From the NCBI RefSeq assembly GCF_017583065.1, contig NZ_JAGEVL010000006.1, positions 1-64,000 of the forward strand: DNA of 64,000 nt, in the 5' to 3' direction. Of this stretch, positions 45,191 to 54,825 are shown in pieces (positions within the stretch are counted from its first letter, which is position 1; each line of letters opens with the position of its first letter). Below the pieces are notes generated by a model, which saw only the letters and a list, made by a program, of their open reading frames with translations, did not search any database and was not told the DNA's origin. The DNA is from Staphylococcus shinii (lineage in GTDB: Bacteria; Bacillota; Bacilli; Staphylococcales; Staphylococcaceae). The translations under genes were made by a program, and so were the position numbers.

Positions 45191-45249
45191 GGACTTAAAA
45201 ATAATAGAATGTTAGATTCTGTTTTAATATTTAGGAAAGTTGGTTATGT

Positions 45250-46542
45250 ATGGAGGAGACAAAAAAAGGTAACGCATGGGCTTTGATACCTTTAATCGTA
45301 TTTGTTGGTATGTTTTTAGGTGTAGGTGTTGGTACGGGTGACTTTACTACGATGCCACTCAATGTAGCTATATTAGTTGCGTCTATCGTTGGCTTAGCAT
45401 TAAACAGAAAAGAAGCATTTCATAAAAAAGTTGAAGTTTTTACAAAAGGTGCAGGACATTCTAATATTATTTTAATGATGTTGATTTTCTTGTTAGCAGG
45501 TGCATTTTCCCAAACGACAGAAGATATGGGCGGCGTGGAGTCGACAGTTAATTTAGGGTTATCATTAATACCAGAAAACTTAATTATTGTCGGGCTCTTT
45601 ATTATATGTATGTTTGTATCTTTATCAATGGGTACGTCTGTAGGAACGGTAGCTGCTATAGCGCCAGTTGGTTTTGGTTTAAGTCAGGCTACAGATGTTT
45701 CAGCAGCTATCACAATGGCTACTGTTGTTGGTGGCTCTATGTTTGGTGATAATTTATCGATGATTTCTGATACTACAATAGCTGCAGTACGTACTCAGAA
45801 AACGAAAATGAGCGATAAATTTAAGGTGAATATAAGAATTGTCTTACCTGGTGCGATATTTACTATTATTGTGCTTTGGTTTTTAACTAATGGTGCGCAC
45901 ATAGATGCAAGTAAAAGTTACGATTATGACCTTATTAAAGTAATTCCATACTTATTTGTGCTTATCTTAGCACTAATAGGTGTAAATGTCGTTATCGTAT
46001 TAATCGGTGGTGTTGTACTTTCTGCAATTATCGGATTAATTTATGGTTCATTTGGATGGACTGGCTTATTAAATTCAATATCTAAAGGTATTATCGGCAT
46101 GGAAGATATAGCGGTTATTGCATTGCTCATTGGTGGATTAGTTGCGTTGATTCAACATAATGGTGGTATTACTTGGTTGTTAAATTTTGTACGCAGTAAA
46201 GTTAAATCTAAACGCGGTGCAGAATTAGGGATTGCTGGCTTAGTAAGTGTTGCAGATATATCAACAGCAAATAATACTATTTCTATATTAATGGCAGGCC
46301 CATTAGCGAAAGATATATCAGAAGAATATGATGTAGATCCGCGTAAATCAGCCAGTATTTTAGATATGTTTGCGAGTTGTTTCCAGGGTATGTTGCCATA
46401 TAGTCCTCAGCTGATTGCGGCTGCAGGTGTGGCGTCTATATCTCCATTTGAATTAGTACCGTATTCTATTTATCCAATGATATTAGGTGTTTGTGGACTG
46501 ATAGCAATCTTCTTTAGATTGCCTAGATTAAATAAAAAGTAA
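45250..46542 (+). CDS. NhaC-family transporter under SAM control, probable methionine importer
   Basis: A 430-residue carrier with about 11 segments and the NhaC signature GGSMFGDNLSMISDTTIAA. It is placed behind a SAM riboswitch, as are NhaC-type proteins proposed as methionine transporters (MetT type) in other Firmicutes. It therefore most likely imports methionine rather than exchanging Na+ and H+, an inference from control rather than residues. A paralogue without riboswitch lies at 13877. The start at 45250 follows GGAAAG only weakly. Monocistronic. Confidence 0.85.
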   Translation: MEETKKGNAWALIPLIVFVGMFLGVGVGTGDFTTMPLNVAILVASIVGLALNRKEAFHKKVEVFTKGAGHSNIILMMLIFLLAGAFSQTTEDMGGVESTVNLGLSLIPENLIIVGLFIICMFVSLSMGTSVGTVAAIAPVGFGLSQATDVSAAITMATVVGGSMFGDNLSMISDTTIAAVRTQKTKMSDKFKVNIRIVLPGAIFTIIVLWFLTNGAHIDASKSYDYDLIKVIPYLFVLILALIGVNVVIVLIGGVVLSAIIGLIYGSFGWTGLLNSISKGIIGMEDIAVIALLIGGLVALIQHNGGITWLLNFVRSKVKSKRGAELGIAGLVSVADISTANNTISILMAGPLAKDISEEYDVDPRKSASILDMFASCFQGMLPYSPQLIAAAGVASISPFELVPYSIYPMILGVCGLIAIFFRLPRLNKK

Positions 46543-46697
46543 TTAAGATATATTTAAATTTGAAGTGAGGTAGACTTTTAAGTACTGGCTAGTGTGTCGG
46601 AGTTATAAATTGATAAATAGGATTTAGAAAGCATTCGAAAATTTTTTGTTTTCACTGTGATTTTAAATTTTAACTGATTATAATTGATATTAAATTT

Positions 46698-46737
46698 GAG
46701 TCCGGGCATGTGTACACCGGGCTCATTCGCTTTTTTT
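46698..46737 (+). terminator. terminator after the methionine-type carrier
   Basis: GAGTCCGG/CCGGGCTC (one G-U) with an 11-base loop and a T7 run. It lies about 155 bases after the stop. From there to 46964 I see nothing else. Confidence 0.75.
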
Positions 46738-46964
46738 AATAAATAGTATGTGAACAGAATATGCTAAGATAAGCGTGAAGTTTATTTAGATAATATTCAC
46801 TAAAAATGAAAGTTTTGACGTTTACTGACTAATAGCGATAAAATGAGATTGTTAAAGCTTTATAAATATTAAAGAACATTACTATATTTATGTATTAATT
46901 GTTTAGAAGTATAGTGGAATGCGTTAGAATAGTAATAAGAGTGAAAGTAGGTGAACAATCGATC

Positions 46965-47471
46965 GTGGGTAAATACAATGTAGAAAATGAGAATGTTGAA
47001 ATTCGTCTTGAAAGATTATTCAAAGTAGAGCCTGAATTATTATACCAAGCGTGGACAGACCAACGCTTTCTTAAACAGTGGTTTATGACAACTGAAAGAA
47101 CAAATAAAACTATTGAAGTAGCTGCGGAACAAAATGGAACGTATAAAATTGTTGATGTTCGTAAAGGTAAGGAAAATGTAGTACAAGGTACTTTTGCTTC
47201 ATTATTGCCTTATGAATATATCGTCATGACAATTGGTATGCCAGAATTAAGCGATTCAGAAGATACGATAGAAGTAGAAATATTCGAAAGAGAACCTGGC
47301 ATTACACAAATGGTTTTCAATTATACTGCTTTTGTACCAAGAGAAAGAAGATTAACATCTTTAGAATATAAACAGAAGAAGAAAGAATATCATGATTCAA
47401 CGGCGCATGGATTTGAAATGCTATTCGACAAACTACAATTAACACTTGAAGAGTTTGAAGCGGATTTATAA
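46965..47471 (+). CDS. SRPBCC/AHSA1-domain protein
   Basis: A 168-residue helix-grip protein of the Aha1-like START group. Its marks are ERLFKVEPELLYQAWTDQRFLKQWFM (start of the fold) and the C-terminal HGFEMLFDKLQLTLEEF helix lining the ligand pocket. The frame is open back to 46899, but the GTG at 46965 has AGGTGA ten bases before it, and the fold begins right after. Ligand and role are unknown; a two-gene context is absent. Confidence 0.75.
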   Translation: MGKYNVENENVEIRLERLFKVEPELLYQAWTDQRFLKQWFMTTERTNKTIEVAAEQNGTYKIVDVRKGKENVVQGTFASLLPYEYIVMTIGMPELSDSEDTIEVEIFEREPGITQMVFNYTAFVPRERRLTSLEYKQKKKEYHDSTAHGFEMLFDKLQLTLEEFEADL

Positions 47472-47625
47472 TATTGTTGAGTTGATATTGTAATCATATT
47501 GTCTGATATGATTTTGTTGGATTTTCATAATTCTGATAATATCGTTTAAGTTTGAATAAAGTTTCGGCCCGTATCAAAGGAAATACTTTATACGGTTTGC
47601 TCGGTCGTTACTTCAAATAAATAAC

Positions 47626-47677
47626 GCTCCCTTTAAAGTAATTACTAAATGTGTAAAAACTTTAGAGGGAGCTTTTT
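47626..47677 (+). terminator. terminator between AHSA1 and RpiR genes
   Basis: GCTCCCTTTAAAGT pairs with ACTTTAGAGGGAGC and ends in T5. Confidence 0.85.
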
Positions 47678-47762
47678 ATAAGTAATAAATTCAAAGTAAT
47701 CATTTAAGCCTCAATACGGTTATTTGAACATGTCGAATAAGATGATAGTTGGAAAGTATATT

Positions 47763-48524
47763 TTAGTACAATTCACCTACTACTTTACGTTCATTATATT
47801 TTCGTAATAAGGTTTCGAAGAAAATATGGTAACTAATAAAGCTTGAATAATCTATGCCGTCTGCTAAGTAAAATGTATTACTAGATACATAAATATTATA
47901 ATTTGCTTTCTGAGCAAGGGTATTATCTTTTAAAGTGGTAACAGAGAAAAAATATTTTTGACGTAACTGTAATAAATTGCTGATATCTGTTAATTGCTCT
48001 GATTCACCAGAAAGAGAAATGATAAAAAAGATATCTTTCGGTGTTGTTTTATTCAATACCATTTTAAATTCGTGTACGTCATGAAGTACGATAATATTTT
48101 TATGTACCGTTAGTAAGATACGCTGTGCCTCTTGAGCAACATTCATTTGGGCTAATCCAGTTCCATATAAATAAATGGTTTCTGCTTGGTAAATTTTATC
48201 TGTAATCAGGTCATAATCGATTCTTTCTAAATAAGTGAAAGTATTTTCGATTTCTTGTTTAAAACCTTCGATTGAATCTGAAGCTAATTGATGTGATTGT
48301 TCAGTTTCAAATTTTAAATAAGATTTAAAATCACTATAACCATCAAAGCCTAATTTACGTGTGAAACGATGAATGGTGGCGTTAGATGCGTGGGTGTGTT
48401 CTGCTAATTCTTGTATTTTCATCGTTTTACATTGTAGGATATGTGTATTAATAAAATGTGCGATATGTAAATCATTTTCATTTAATTTATTAAAGTTAGT
48501 ATTAACACGTTCATCTAAAAACAA
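47763..48524 (-). CDS. RpiR/MurR-family regulator (GlvR-like)
   Basis: A 253-residue regulator with helix-turn-helix (MKIQELAEHTHASNATIHRFTRKLGF, about 35-60) and SIS domain (TIYLYGTGLAQMNVAQEAQRIL, about 115-135). Start choice: GAGGTGA precedes a TTG at 48524 by five bases, giving the usual short N-terminus; upstream ATGs at 48545 and 48608 lie before that site. It is divergent from the GlvC-like PTS gene and presumably controls it via a sugar phosphate. Confidence 0.8.
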   Translation of the reverse strand: MFLDERVNTNFNKLNENDLHIAHFINTHILQCKTMKIQELAEHTHASNATIHRFTRKLGFDGYSDFKSYLKFETEQSHQLASDSIEGFKQEIENTFTYLERIDYDLITDKIYQAETIYLYGTGLAQMNVAQEAQRILLTVHKNIIVLHDVHEFKMVLNKTTPKDIFFIISLSGESEQLTDISNLLQLRQKYFFSVTTLKDNTLAQKANYNIYVSSNTFYLADGIDYSSFISYHIFFETLLRKYNERKVVGELY

Positions 48525-48620
48525 ATTTGTCACCTCACACTTCATGAAAATATTTTCATGTTTTGAAAATATAATCTGATTATACAAAATTGTTCCGAAT
48601 GGCGTCAAACTATTGTCTGT

Positions 48621-48635
48621 ATGTAAGCGTTTCCC
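48621..48635 (+). promoter_or_regulatory. cre-like site between RpiR and the PTS gene
   Basis: ATGTAAGCGTTTCCC differs from the cre consensus only in its last base. It lies 112 bases before the PTS start, in the divergent control region. Confidence 0.45.
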
Positions 48636-48747
48636 TTAATATTAAATTAATCACATACAACACATACTCAATGAATTATATTTATAGATTTATTATGAAC
48701 GATGTGTAGATAAATGCTTATGTATAGAAATAGGAGGTTATACGACT

Positions 48748-50340
48748 ATGAATGCAATTAAACGATTTGGGAGTGCGATGATTGTACCTGTATTAATGTT
48801 TGCATTTTTTGGTATTATTTTAGGATTTGCCACTTTATTTAAAAATCCATCGATTATGGGAAGCATTGCTGCTGATGGAACAACTTGGTTTAAAATTTGG
48901 TCAGTAATCGAAGCTGGTGGTTGGACAATTTTTAATCATATGGAAGTTGTGTTTGTGGTCGGTTTGCCACTATCTTTGGCTAAAAAAGCGCCTGGACATG
49001 CAGCTTTAGCAGCATTGATGGGCTACCTTATGTTCAATACTTTTATAAATGCAATACTTACGCAATGGCCGCATACATTTGGAGCGAATTTGGAAAAAGG
49101 CGTTGAAAATGTAACAGGACTTAAAGCGATTGCTGGGATTGAAACGTTAGATACGAATATACTTGGTGGAATTATCATTTCAAGTATCATAACTTGGATA
49201 CATAATCGATACTACAGTAAACGATTACCAGAGATGTTAGGCGTTTTCCAAGGTCTAACATTTGTGGTGACGATATCATTCTTTGTTATGTTACCAATAG
49301 CACTACTTACATGTGTTATTTGGCCGACGGTGCAAGGTGGTATTACTTCATTACAAGGCTTTATTATTGGATCAGGTTATATTGGCGTTTGGTTGTATCA
49401 CTTCTTAGAACGAGTATTAATTCCAACAGGATTACACCATTTTATATATGCACCAATTGAAGTTGGTCCTGTTGTAGTCAATCATGGCTTAAAAGCAGAA
49501 TGGTTTGAACACGTTAATGAATTTGCTAAAAGCACTGAACCATTAAAAGAACAATTCCCATATGGATTTATGCTACAAGGTAATGGTAAGGTCTTTGGGG
49601 CTATAGGTATTGCTTTAGCGATGTATTCAACTACACCTAAAGAAAATAAAAAGAAAATTGCAGCATTACTTATTCCAGCAACATTAACTGCAGTTGTAGT
49701 TGGTATAACAGAACCATTAGAATTCACATTTTTATTTATAGCGCCTTATTTATTTGTTCTCCATGCGTTATTAGCTGCAACAATGGATACGATGATGTAT
49801 GGATTTGGTTTAGTAGGTAACTTTGGTGGAGGACTATTAGACTTCTTTGCAACAAACTGGATACCGTTAGCACAAAATCATTGGTTAACTTATGTGATAC
49901 AAATCATTATAGGCTTAGGATTTACTGCGATTTATTATTTCTTATTTAGGTTTTTAATTCTTAAATTTGATATTCCACTTCCTGGCCGTAAAAAAGATGA
50001 AAAAGATATGAAGTTATATAACAAAAATGATTATAAAGGTAAAAAGAATGAAGATAATAACGCAATATCCACAGGGAATGAGTATGAAGATAAGGCGATT
50101 TATTATTTAGAAGGTTTAGGTGGTAAGGAAAATATCAAAGATGTAACAAACTGTACCACACGCCTAAGACTTACTGTGAACGACGTTGAGAAAGTCGAAG
50201 ATAGTGCGTATTTTACACATAATCAAATGGCGCATGGATTAGTAAAAAGTGGCAAAAATGTCCAAGTGGTTGTAGGTATGTCAGTGCCTCAAGTAAGAGA
50301 AGCATTTGAAAATTTAGTGAATAATGAAGATGTAAAATAA
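48748..50340 (+). CDS. glvC: alpha-glucoside/arbutin-like PTS transporter subunit EIICB
   Basis: A 530-residue glucose-superfamily permease: EIIC membrane domain in the first 410 residues (ILIPTGLHHFIYAPIEVGPVV is typical of the MalX/GlvC group) and a C-terminal EIIB with the phosphorylated Cys469 in NCTTRLRL. It imports and phosphorylates an alpha-glucoside. There is no EIIA domain, so it must borrow a glucose-type EIIA from elsewhere, and no phospho-glucosidase is next to it. The divergent RpiR gene likely controls it. The start follows AGGAGG. Confidence 0.85.
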   Translation: MNAIKRFGSAMIVPVLMFAFFGIILGFATLFKNPSIMGSIAADGTTWFKIWSVIEAGGWTIFNHMEVVFVVGLPLSLAKKAPGHAALAALMGYLMFNTFINAILTQWPHTFGANLEKGVENVTGLKAIAGIETLDTNILGGIIISSIITWIHNRYYSKRLPEMLGVFQGLTFVVTISFFVMLPIALLTCVIWPTVQGGITSLQGFIIGSGYIGVWLYHFLERVLIPTGLHHFIYAPIEVGPVVVNHGLKAEWFEHVNEFAKSTEPLKEQFPYGFMLQGNGKVFGAIGIALAMYSTTPKENKKKIAALLIPATLTAVVVGITEPLEFTFLFIAPYLFVLHALLAATMDTMMYGFGLVGNFGGGLLDFFATNWIPLAQNHWLTYVIQIIIGLGFTAIYYFLFRFLILKFDIPLPGRKKDEKDMKLYNKNDYKGKKNEDNNAISTGNEYEDKAIYYLEGLGGKENIKDVTNCTTRLRLTVNDVEKVEDSAYFTHNQMAHGLVKSGKNVQVVVGMSVPQVREAFENLVNNEDVK

Positions 50341-50438
50341 TTATATAAAAGTAATATAGGATAAATTAAACAAGCGACAAAACGCTCGTATAAGAATTAA
50401 TTAATAATTTCATTCTAAGTAACTATTGCGGTTAGATT

Positions 50439-50483
50439 AAGAGGAACCAAGACAAAAATATATGTCTCGGTTCCTCTTCTTTT
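50439..50483. terminator. terminator after the PTS gene
   Basis: AAGAGGAACC/GGTTCCTCTT with an inner AGAC/GTCT helix, next to the convergent minus-strand gene. Confidence 0.9.
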
Positions 50484-50502
50484 GTTATTATTTATATTTA
50501 TA

Positions 50503-51033
50503 CTATGAAATTCTAGCTTTATTCATCCAACGAGGTTGGTATGCAGCGCCAAGTATATCAATGTTATGTGTAGCAATCATATATATGAGTTTTGCAAAAA
50601 CTGAGGGTGACGTAGATACGTTTATCTTATTGCGATTGAAAGTATATGTAATGTATTCGGTTTGATTTATTAAATTCAAAATATCGATGACTTTGTCTTT
50701 AATGAATGCGTCACGAAGTCCATCTACAACTAATTCAAAACGTCTCGAAGATAATAATAAATGATCTAAATCTAAAAGGTCATTAGTATCTGTACCTAGT
50801 AGTATTTGATAAATAGAATAGTTATGAAAACTAAGAAAACTAATTATATATGGTAATTGCTGCTTTGGTAAATTAATCTCCAAAGCATACAAATTATTTT
50901 GTTTGAAAATCGTAAATTTAAATGAATTACAAAATTGTATTTGTTTACAAAGTTTGGTTAAATTTTTTCTTGTGGCACGATTATTTAATCCTCCAATATT
51001 TAACACAAAAGTTTCAGTTTTATCTAAAAACAT
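50503..51033 (-). CDS. hypothetical soluble protein
   Basis: A 176-residue cytosolic protein I cannot place. It has no membrane segment or signal. Two roughly similar halves, each alternating beta and helical stretches, are suggested (about 8-80 with LNIGGLNNRATRKNL, and 95-165 with ELVVDGLRDAFIKDKVIDIL), which could be two ACT-like folds, but this is tentative. The start follows GGGGGT. It stands alone between convergent and divergent neighbours; the 265 bases to the next gene hold nothing recognisable. Confidence 0.65.
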   Translation of the reverse strand: MFLDKTETFVLNIGGLNNRATRKNLTKLCKQIQFCNSFKFTIFKQNNLYALEINLPKQQLPYIISFLSFHNYSIYQILLGTDTNDLLDLDHLLLSSRRFELVVDGLRDAFIKDKVIDILNLINQTEYITYTFNRNKINVSTSPSVFAKLIYMIATHNIDILGAAYQPRWMNKARIS

Positions 51034-51298
51034 ATGATACCCCCAATATCTATAGAAAGTGTTTTATCTATATTAATCATAATATTCAATTACACTTAAA
51101 TTTCCACAAGTTATTATTTCTATTAGATTGTACCACTCTTTTTTATTGGAATCACTAGGTCTTAAGAACGAAGTTAAAATTTTTTCATAGTAATTGATTA
51201 CAGATGTTATTTTTAGAATATTTAGAAAATTAAGTTGTTTGGAAGTATAAAGTATGATACATTTTTCTTTGTTAATACATAAAGGGAAGTGTTTATAG

Positions 51299-52213
51299 AT
51301 GTTATCAAAGGTAAGTAGGTTTGCAACCAACACATTTTTATTATGGATGTTAGTTGCTGCAATTATAGGTTTTATTTTTCCTGATCAATTAGCAACACTA
51401 AGTGGTTGGGTACCTTATTTATTAGGTATTGTTATGCTAGGGATGGGGTTAACGATTGACCCTAAAGATTTTAAAATAGTATTTCAAGCGCCGCGTGCTG
51501 TAATGATTGGTGTTATATTACAATATACAATTATGCCAGTAGCAGCTTTTTTAATAGCTAAATTATTTCATCTACCACCTGAAGTAGCTATAGGTGTCAT
51601 TTTAGTGGGATGTTGTCCTGGCGGAACATCAAGTAATGTAATGAGTTACCTTGCTAATGCAAATATCGCTTTATCAGTTGCAATTACAAGTGTATCCACA
51701 CTATTAGCACCGATTTTAACGCCAGCCTTAATATATTTATTTGCTAATCAATGGTTAGAAGTATCATTTATGAGTATGTTTTGGTCTGTTGTTCAAGTGA
51801 TCTTAATTCCTATCATCATAGGCTTTGTCTTACAAAAATTATTTAAAAACTTTGCCGCTAAATCAGCGACAGCTTTACCAATTGTTTCAGTTGTAGCAAT
51901 TTCACTTATCTTAGCGTCGGTAGTAGGGGGAAGTAAATCACAAATACTTGAAACTGGCTTATTGATTTTTGCAATTGTTATATTACACAATATTGTGGGG
52001 TACACACTTGGATATACTTTGGCTAAAATATTCCGTTTAGAAAGAGCTGATAAAAAAGCTGTTTCTATTGAAGTGGGTATGCAAAATTCAGGTCTAGCTG
52101 TATCATTAGCCACCGTTCATTTTAGTCCATTAGCTGCAGTGCCAGGGGCTGTGTTTAGTCTGATTCACAATATTACTGGACCAATATTAGCTAAGTATTG
52201 GAATAAACGATAA
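51299..52213 (+). CDS. BASS-family bile acid:sodium symporter-like protein
   Basis: A 304-residue carrier with nine or ten membrane segments. The family fingerprint GMGLTIDPKDFK (about 43-54), the GVILVGCCPGGTSSNVMSYLANAN motif with Na+-coordinating residues and EVGMQNSGLAVSLATVHF are clear. Bacterial members take up organic anions such as pantoate or bile acids with Na+; here the substrate is unknown. The start follows AAGGGAAG. Monocistronic. Confidence 0.88.
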   Translation: MLSKVSRFATNTFLLWMLVAAIIGFIFPDQLATLSGWVPYLLGIVMLGMGLTIDPKDFKIVFQAPRAVMIGVILQYTIMPVAAFLIAKLFHLPPEVAIGVILVGCCPGGTSSNVMSYLANANIALSVAITSVSTLLAPILTPALIYLFANQWLEVSFMSMFWSVVQVILIPIIIGFVLQKLFKNFAAKSATALPIVSVVAISLILASVVGGSKSQILETGLLIFAIVILHNIVGYTLGYTLAKIFRLERADKKAVSIEVGMQNSGLAVSLATVHFSPLAAVPGAVFSLIHNITGPILAKYWNKR

Positions 52214-52285
52214 AAGTAAGAAGAGGCTAGGCCAAATTATAAACTGTGGACAGTCAAGTAAACAATTAAATAATTAGAGCAACTT

Positions 52286-52327
52286 AATGGTCGAATTTAT
52301 AGCTATGCTATGGATTCGACCATTTTT
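52286..52327 (+). terminator. terminator after the BASS gene
   Basis: AATGGTCGAAT pairs with ATTCGACCATT around an 18-base loop, then T-rich sequence. Confidence 0.88.
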
Positions 52328-52440
52328 AATGTTATTCATTTGTGTTATAAAAATGGATATATTATTAGTTAATTAAAATATGAAATATGATAAGCTATCA
52401 TTAAATGAATGTTACCCCATATTAAATAGGAGGCGTAATT

Positions 52441-53085
52441 ATGTATAAGGCAGTTGTATTTGATTTTGATGGCACAATTATAGATACTGAAAAACATCTG
52501 TTTGAAATTATTAATAAGCACTTAATTCAACACAATTTACAAGAAATATCATTAGACTTTTATCGTCAATCTATAGGAGGCGCCGCAACGGAATTACATA
52601 GTTATTTGGAAGCACAAATCGGTATGAATGATAAAGAAAAGATTTATTTAGAACATAATGAAACGAGTGTTACTTTACCAATTGTTGATGCTATGCATCA
52701 GCTTATGGAATATTGTAAAAAACGTCATATACCTATGGCAGTTGCCACAAGTAGTTATCGTGAAGATATTCAGCCAACGTTTGACAATTTAGGATTGAGT
52801 GAATATATAGATGTTATTGTAGGACGTGAAGATGTAGAGTCAATTAAACCAAACCCGGATCCATATCTCACTGCTGTCCAAAGGTTAAATTATAACCCAG
52901 CAAATTGCCTAGCGATTGAAGACTCAGTAAACGGTGCAACAGCAGCTGTTACTGCGGGCCTTGATGTTATTGTCAACACGAATCACATGACCGAATTACA
53001 AGACTTCAGTCATATTGCATATACAGGGAAAGATTTGTCTGCGGATGAAATCATAGCATTATGTTTTGAAGCTGATAGGAGTTAG
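52441..53085 (+). CDS. HAD-family phosphatase (beta-phosphoglucomutase-like)
   Basis: A 214-residue haloacid dehalogenase-type hydrolase. Motif I is DFDGTIIDTE (8-17 with the nucleophile Asp), motif II the TSS in VATSSYRED, motif III the Lys in SIKPNPDPY, and motif IV LAIEDSVNG. The helical cap lies between motifs I and II. Members dephosphorylate sugar phosphates. The start follows GGAGG. The next small gene starts 5 bases after its stop. Confidence 0.9.
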   Translation: MYKAVVFDFDGTIIDTEKHLFEIINKHLIQHNLQEISLDFYRQSIGGAATELHSYLEAQIGMNDKEKIYLEHNETSVTLPIVDAMHQLMEYCKKRHIPMAVATSSYREDIQPTFDNLGLSEYIDVIVGREDVESIKPNPDPYLTAVQRLNYNPANCLAIEDSVNGATAAVTAGLDVIVNTNHMTELQDFSHIAYTGKDLSADEIIALCFEADRS

Positions 53086-53089
53086 TTGT

Positions 53090-53281
53090 ATGAATGGTTA
53101 TTTATTAATATTTTTCTTAGGTGGTCCTATCATATTAGCTATAGGTAATTTAGTTTTAGGGCCAATATTTAATAAAAAGATTCCTTTTAAGATACAATTT
53201 CGTTCATTTATGGTCGGTACAATGGTTTATTTATTAGGAGCTGTAGCTTTATATTATTTAGTACTACAAGATAGATTTTGA
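53090..53281 (+). CDS. small membrane protein with two segments
   Basis: A 63-residue protein with membrane helices at about 3-23 and 40-60 joined by a basic loop (FNKKIPFKIQFRS). The ATG at 53090 follows TAGGAG, five bases after the HAD stop, so it is co-transcribed. Unknown function. Confidence 0.7.
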   Translation: MNGYLLIFFLGGPIILAIGNLVLGPIFNKKIPFKIQFRSFMVGTMVYLLGAVALYYLVLQDRF

Positions 53282-53292
53282 TTATATATACT

Positions 53293-53332
53293 AAAACAGA
53301 TGACGCTTTACAAGACAAGCGTCATCTGTTTT
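53293..53332. terminator. terminator between the small membrane-protein genes
   Basis: AAAACAGATGACGCTT and its exact complement with an eight-base loop; it touches the stop of the minus-strand gene. Confidence 0.92.
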
Positions 53333-53513
53333 ATAAAAGTTGAAATATTAATGTTACACATACAAGAACAAGCAGTATAGCATCTATACCTATCATGATA
53401 GCAAACCGGGGATTCTTTTCTCCGGTTTCTTTAGTTTTTTTATAGGCTTTCAAATTTGGAATTAAGCTTACAATTAATAAAATAATTACGACGATTCCTA
53501 ATATTACACTCAT
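53331..53513 (-). CDS. 60-residue membrane protein
   Basis: Two membrane helices (about 2-20 and 38-58) joined by a loop KAYKKTKETGEKNPR. Its ATG overlaps the upstream stop by a base, so it is translated with the 118-residue membrane protein. No family recognised. Confidence 0.65.
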   Translation of the reverse strand: MSVILGIVVIILLIVSLIPNLKAYKKTKETGEKNPRFAIMIGIDAILLVLVCVTLIFQLL

Positions 53514-53869
53514 TATTTGTCACCACCATTTTGATTTTTTGTTAAAAACTCCCAAACGTAGCCGGCAATAATACCTAAGATTAATCCAATAATGATTCCG
53601 GCTTTTATTGCTGAAAAGAGAGCACTTATGATAATCGCAATTAATAATGCAATAGGAATAGTTATACCAAATTTATATTTTCGTTCTGGAGAATTTACAA
53701 TAGAAAATAAAGTATAATATAAAATGCCAAAAACAAAGATAACCATTACACTTTTTAATATTAAAGGAGCAACTGAACTATCAGACTCACTAAAATAATT
53801 TAAAAAGAAAAATAACACACCAAATATAATGGAAACCGTAAGGGTACGTTTCATTAAGTGTTTATTCAT
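53513..53869 (-). CDS. 118-residue membrane protein
   Basis: Four predicted segments (about 8-26, 35-58, 70-88 and 88-108), with a Gly/Ile-rich last pair (GIIIGLILGIIAGYVW) and a polar tail. The start follows AAAGGAG. It forms a two-gene unit with the 60-residue protein. I do not recognise the family. Confidence 0.7.
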   Translation of the reverse strand: MNKHLMKRTLTVSIIFGVLFFFLNYFSESDSSVAPLILKSVMVIFVFGILYYTLFSIVNSPERKYKFGITIPIALLIAIIISALFSAIKAGIIIGLILGIIAGYVWEFLTKNQNGGDK

Positions 53870-53940
53870 ATATAACTCCTTTGTAATAAAATCTACTGAA
53901 AATTATACCATACAAAATAGATGAAATATTGTATTAGTAG

Positions 53941-54771
53941 TTATCTTGGTATTTTATGTTCATATTGGTGATGATCATTTAAATAAGCATAGAATAAACC
54001 TATAATTAATCCGCCACCGATGTAATTGCCGATGGCTGAAGCTATTAAATTGATACTCACAGGGATAAATATTAATTCACTACTTTGGTAGACTAAACCG
54101 CCACCAAATAGTACGGAGTTATATACAACGTGCTCATAACTCATAAATGCAAATATAGATACACCAAACATCATGACGAACATTTTAGCTAAAACATCAT
54201 CTATTTGCATTGCTATGACTAAAGAAATATTAATGAAGAAATTAGCGAAAATTGCTTTAATCAATATTGCAGTAAAGCCAGCAGTTAAAGTCTTATGTTC
54301 AATCGTGTGCTCTAATTGTATTAACATGTCAGTGGTCATCACATCAGAATGACGTAATAACAAGAAAAATAAAAATCCGCCTAAGGCATTACCGATAAAG
54401 CATAGTGTAAAAATTTTAAAAACTCTGGTAGGGCTAATGACACGATAATATAAGCCAACTGTAAAATACATAAAATTACTCGTTAGCAATTCTGAATTGG
54501 TAAATAAGATAAGTACTAAGGCAAAACTAAATGCTATAGATGCAATTATATTGATAACACCAGAAGGTAGATGAGTGTCTAGTGACGCTTTAATAAGCAA
54601 AACGAAGACAGTAATAACACCTAAAATAAAACCAGCCATTATAGCTCGAAGTAAATAGCGTTTAAAATAAAAGCTTTGTAAAATGTCTTTAGTTTTGATG
54701 GTATCAACTACGTGGTCAATCCAAGCTTTCCCATAAAATACTTTATCCCATTTAATGTTTTTTTCCTTCAA
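53941..54771 (-). CDS. formate/nitrite transporter family protein
   Basis: A 276-residue FNT channel with six membrane segments from about residue 40. Typical features are the ASIAFSFALVLILFTNSELLTSNFMYF stretch and GNALGGFLFFLLL, each close to the FNT filter loops. It moves formate or nitrite across the membrane. The likely start is TTG (54771), seven bases after GAGGAT. A perfect Rex-type operator precedes it, so it should be switched on when NADH is high, in low oxygen, as known for the S. aureus homologue. Confidence 0.88.
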   Translation of the reverse strand: MKEKNIKWDKVFYGKAWIDHVVDTIKTKDILQSFYFKRYLLRAIMAGFILGVITVFVLLIKASLDTHLPSGVINIIASIAFSFALVLILFTNSELLTSNFMYFTVGLYYRVISPTRVFKIFTLCFIGNALGGFLFFLLLRHSDVMTTDMLIQLEHTIEHKTLTAGFTAILIKAIFANFFINISLVIAMQIDDVLAKMFVMMFGVSIFAFMSYEHVVYNSVLFGGGLVYQSSELIFIPVSINLIASAIGNYIGGGLIIGLFYAYLNDHHQYEHKIPR

Positions 54772-54825
54772 TTTTTTATCCTCGCTTTCTATAATTAATT
54801 ATAAGTATACTATGTTAGCAAGTAT

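Noticed and set aside
51073..51333. An 86-codon minus-strand frame before the BASS gene
   Set aside because: It runs into the coding start of the transporter, lacks a binding site and shows no domain.
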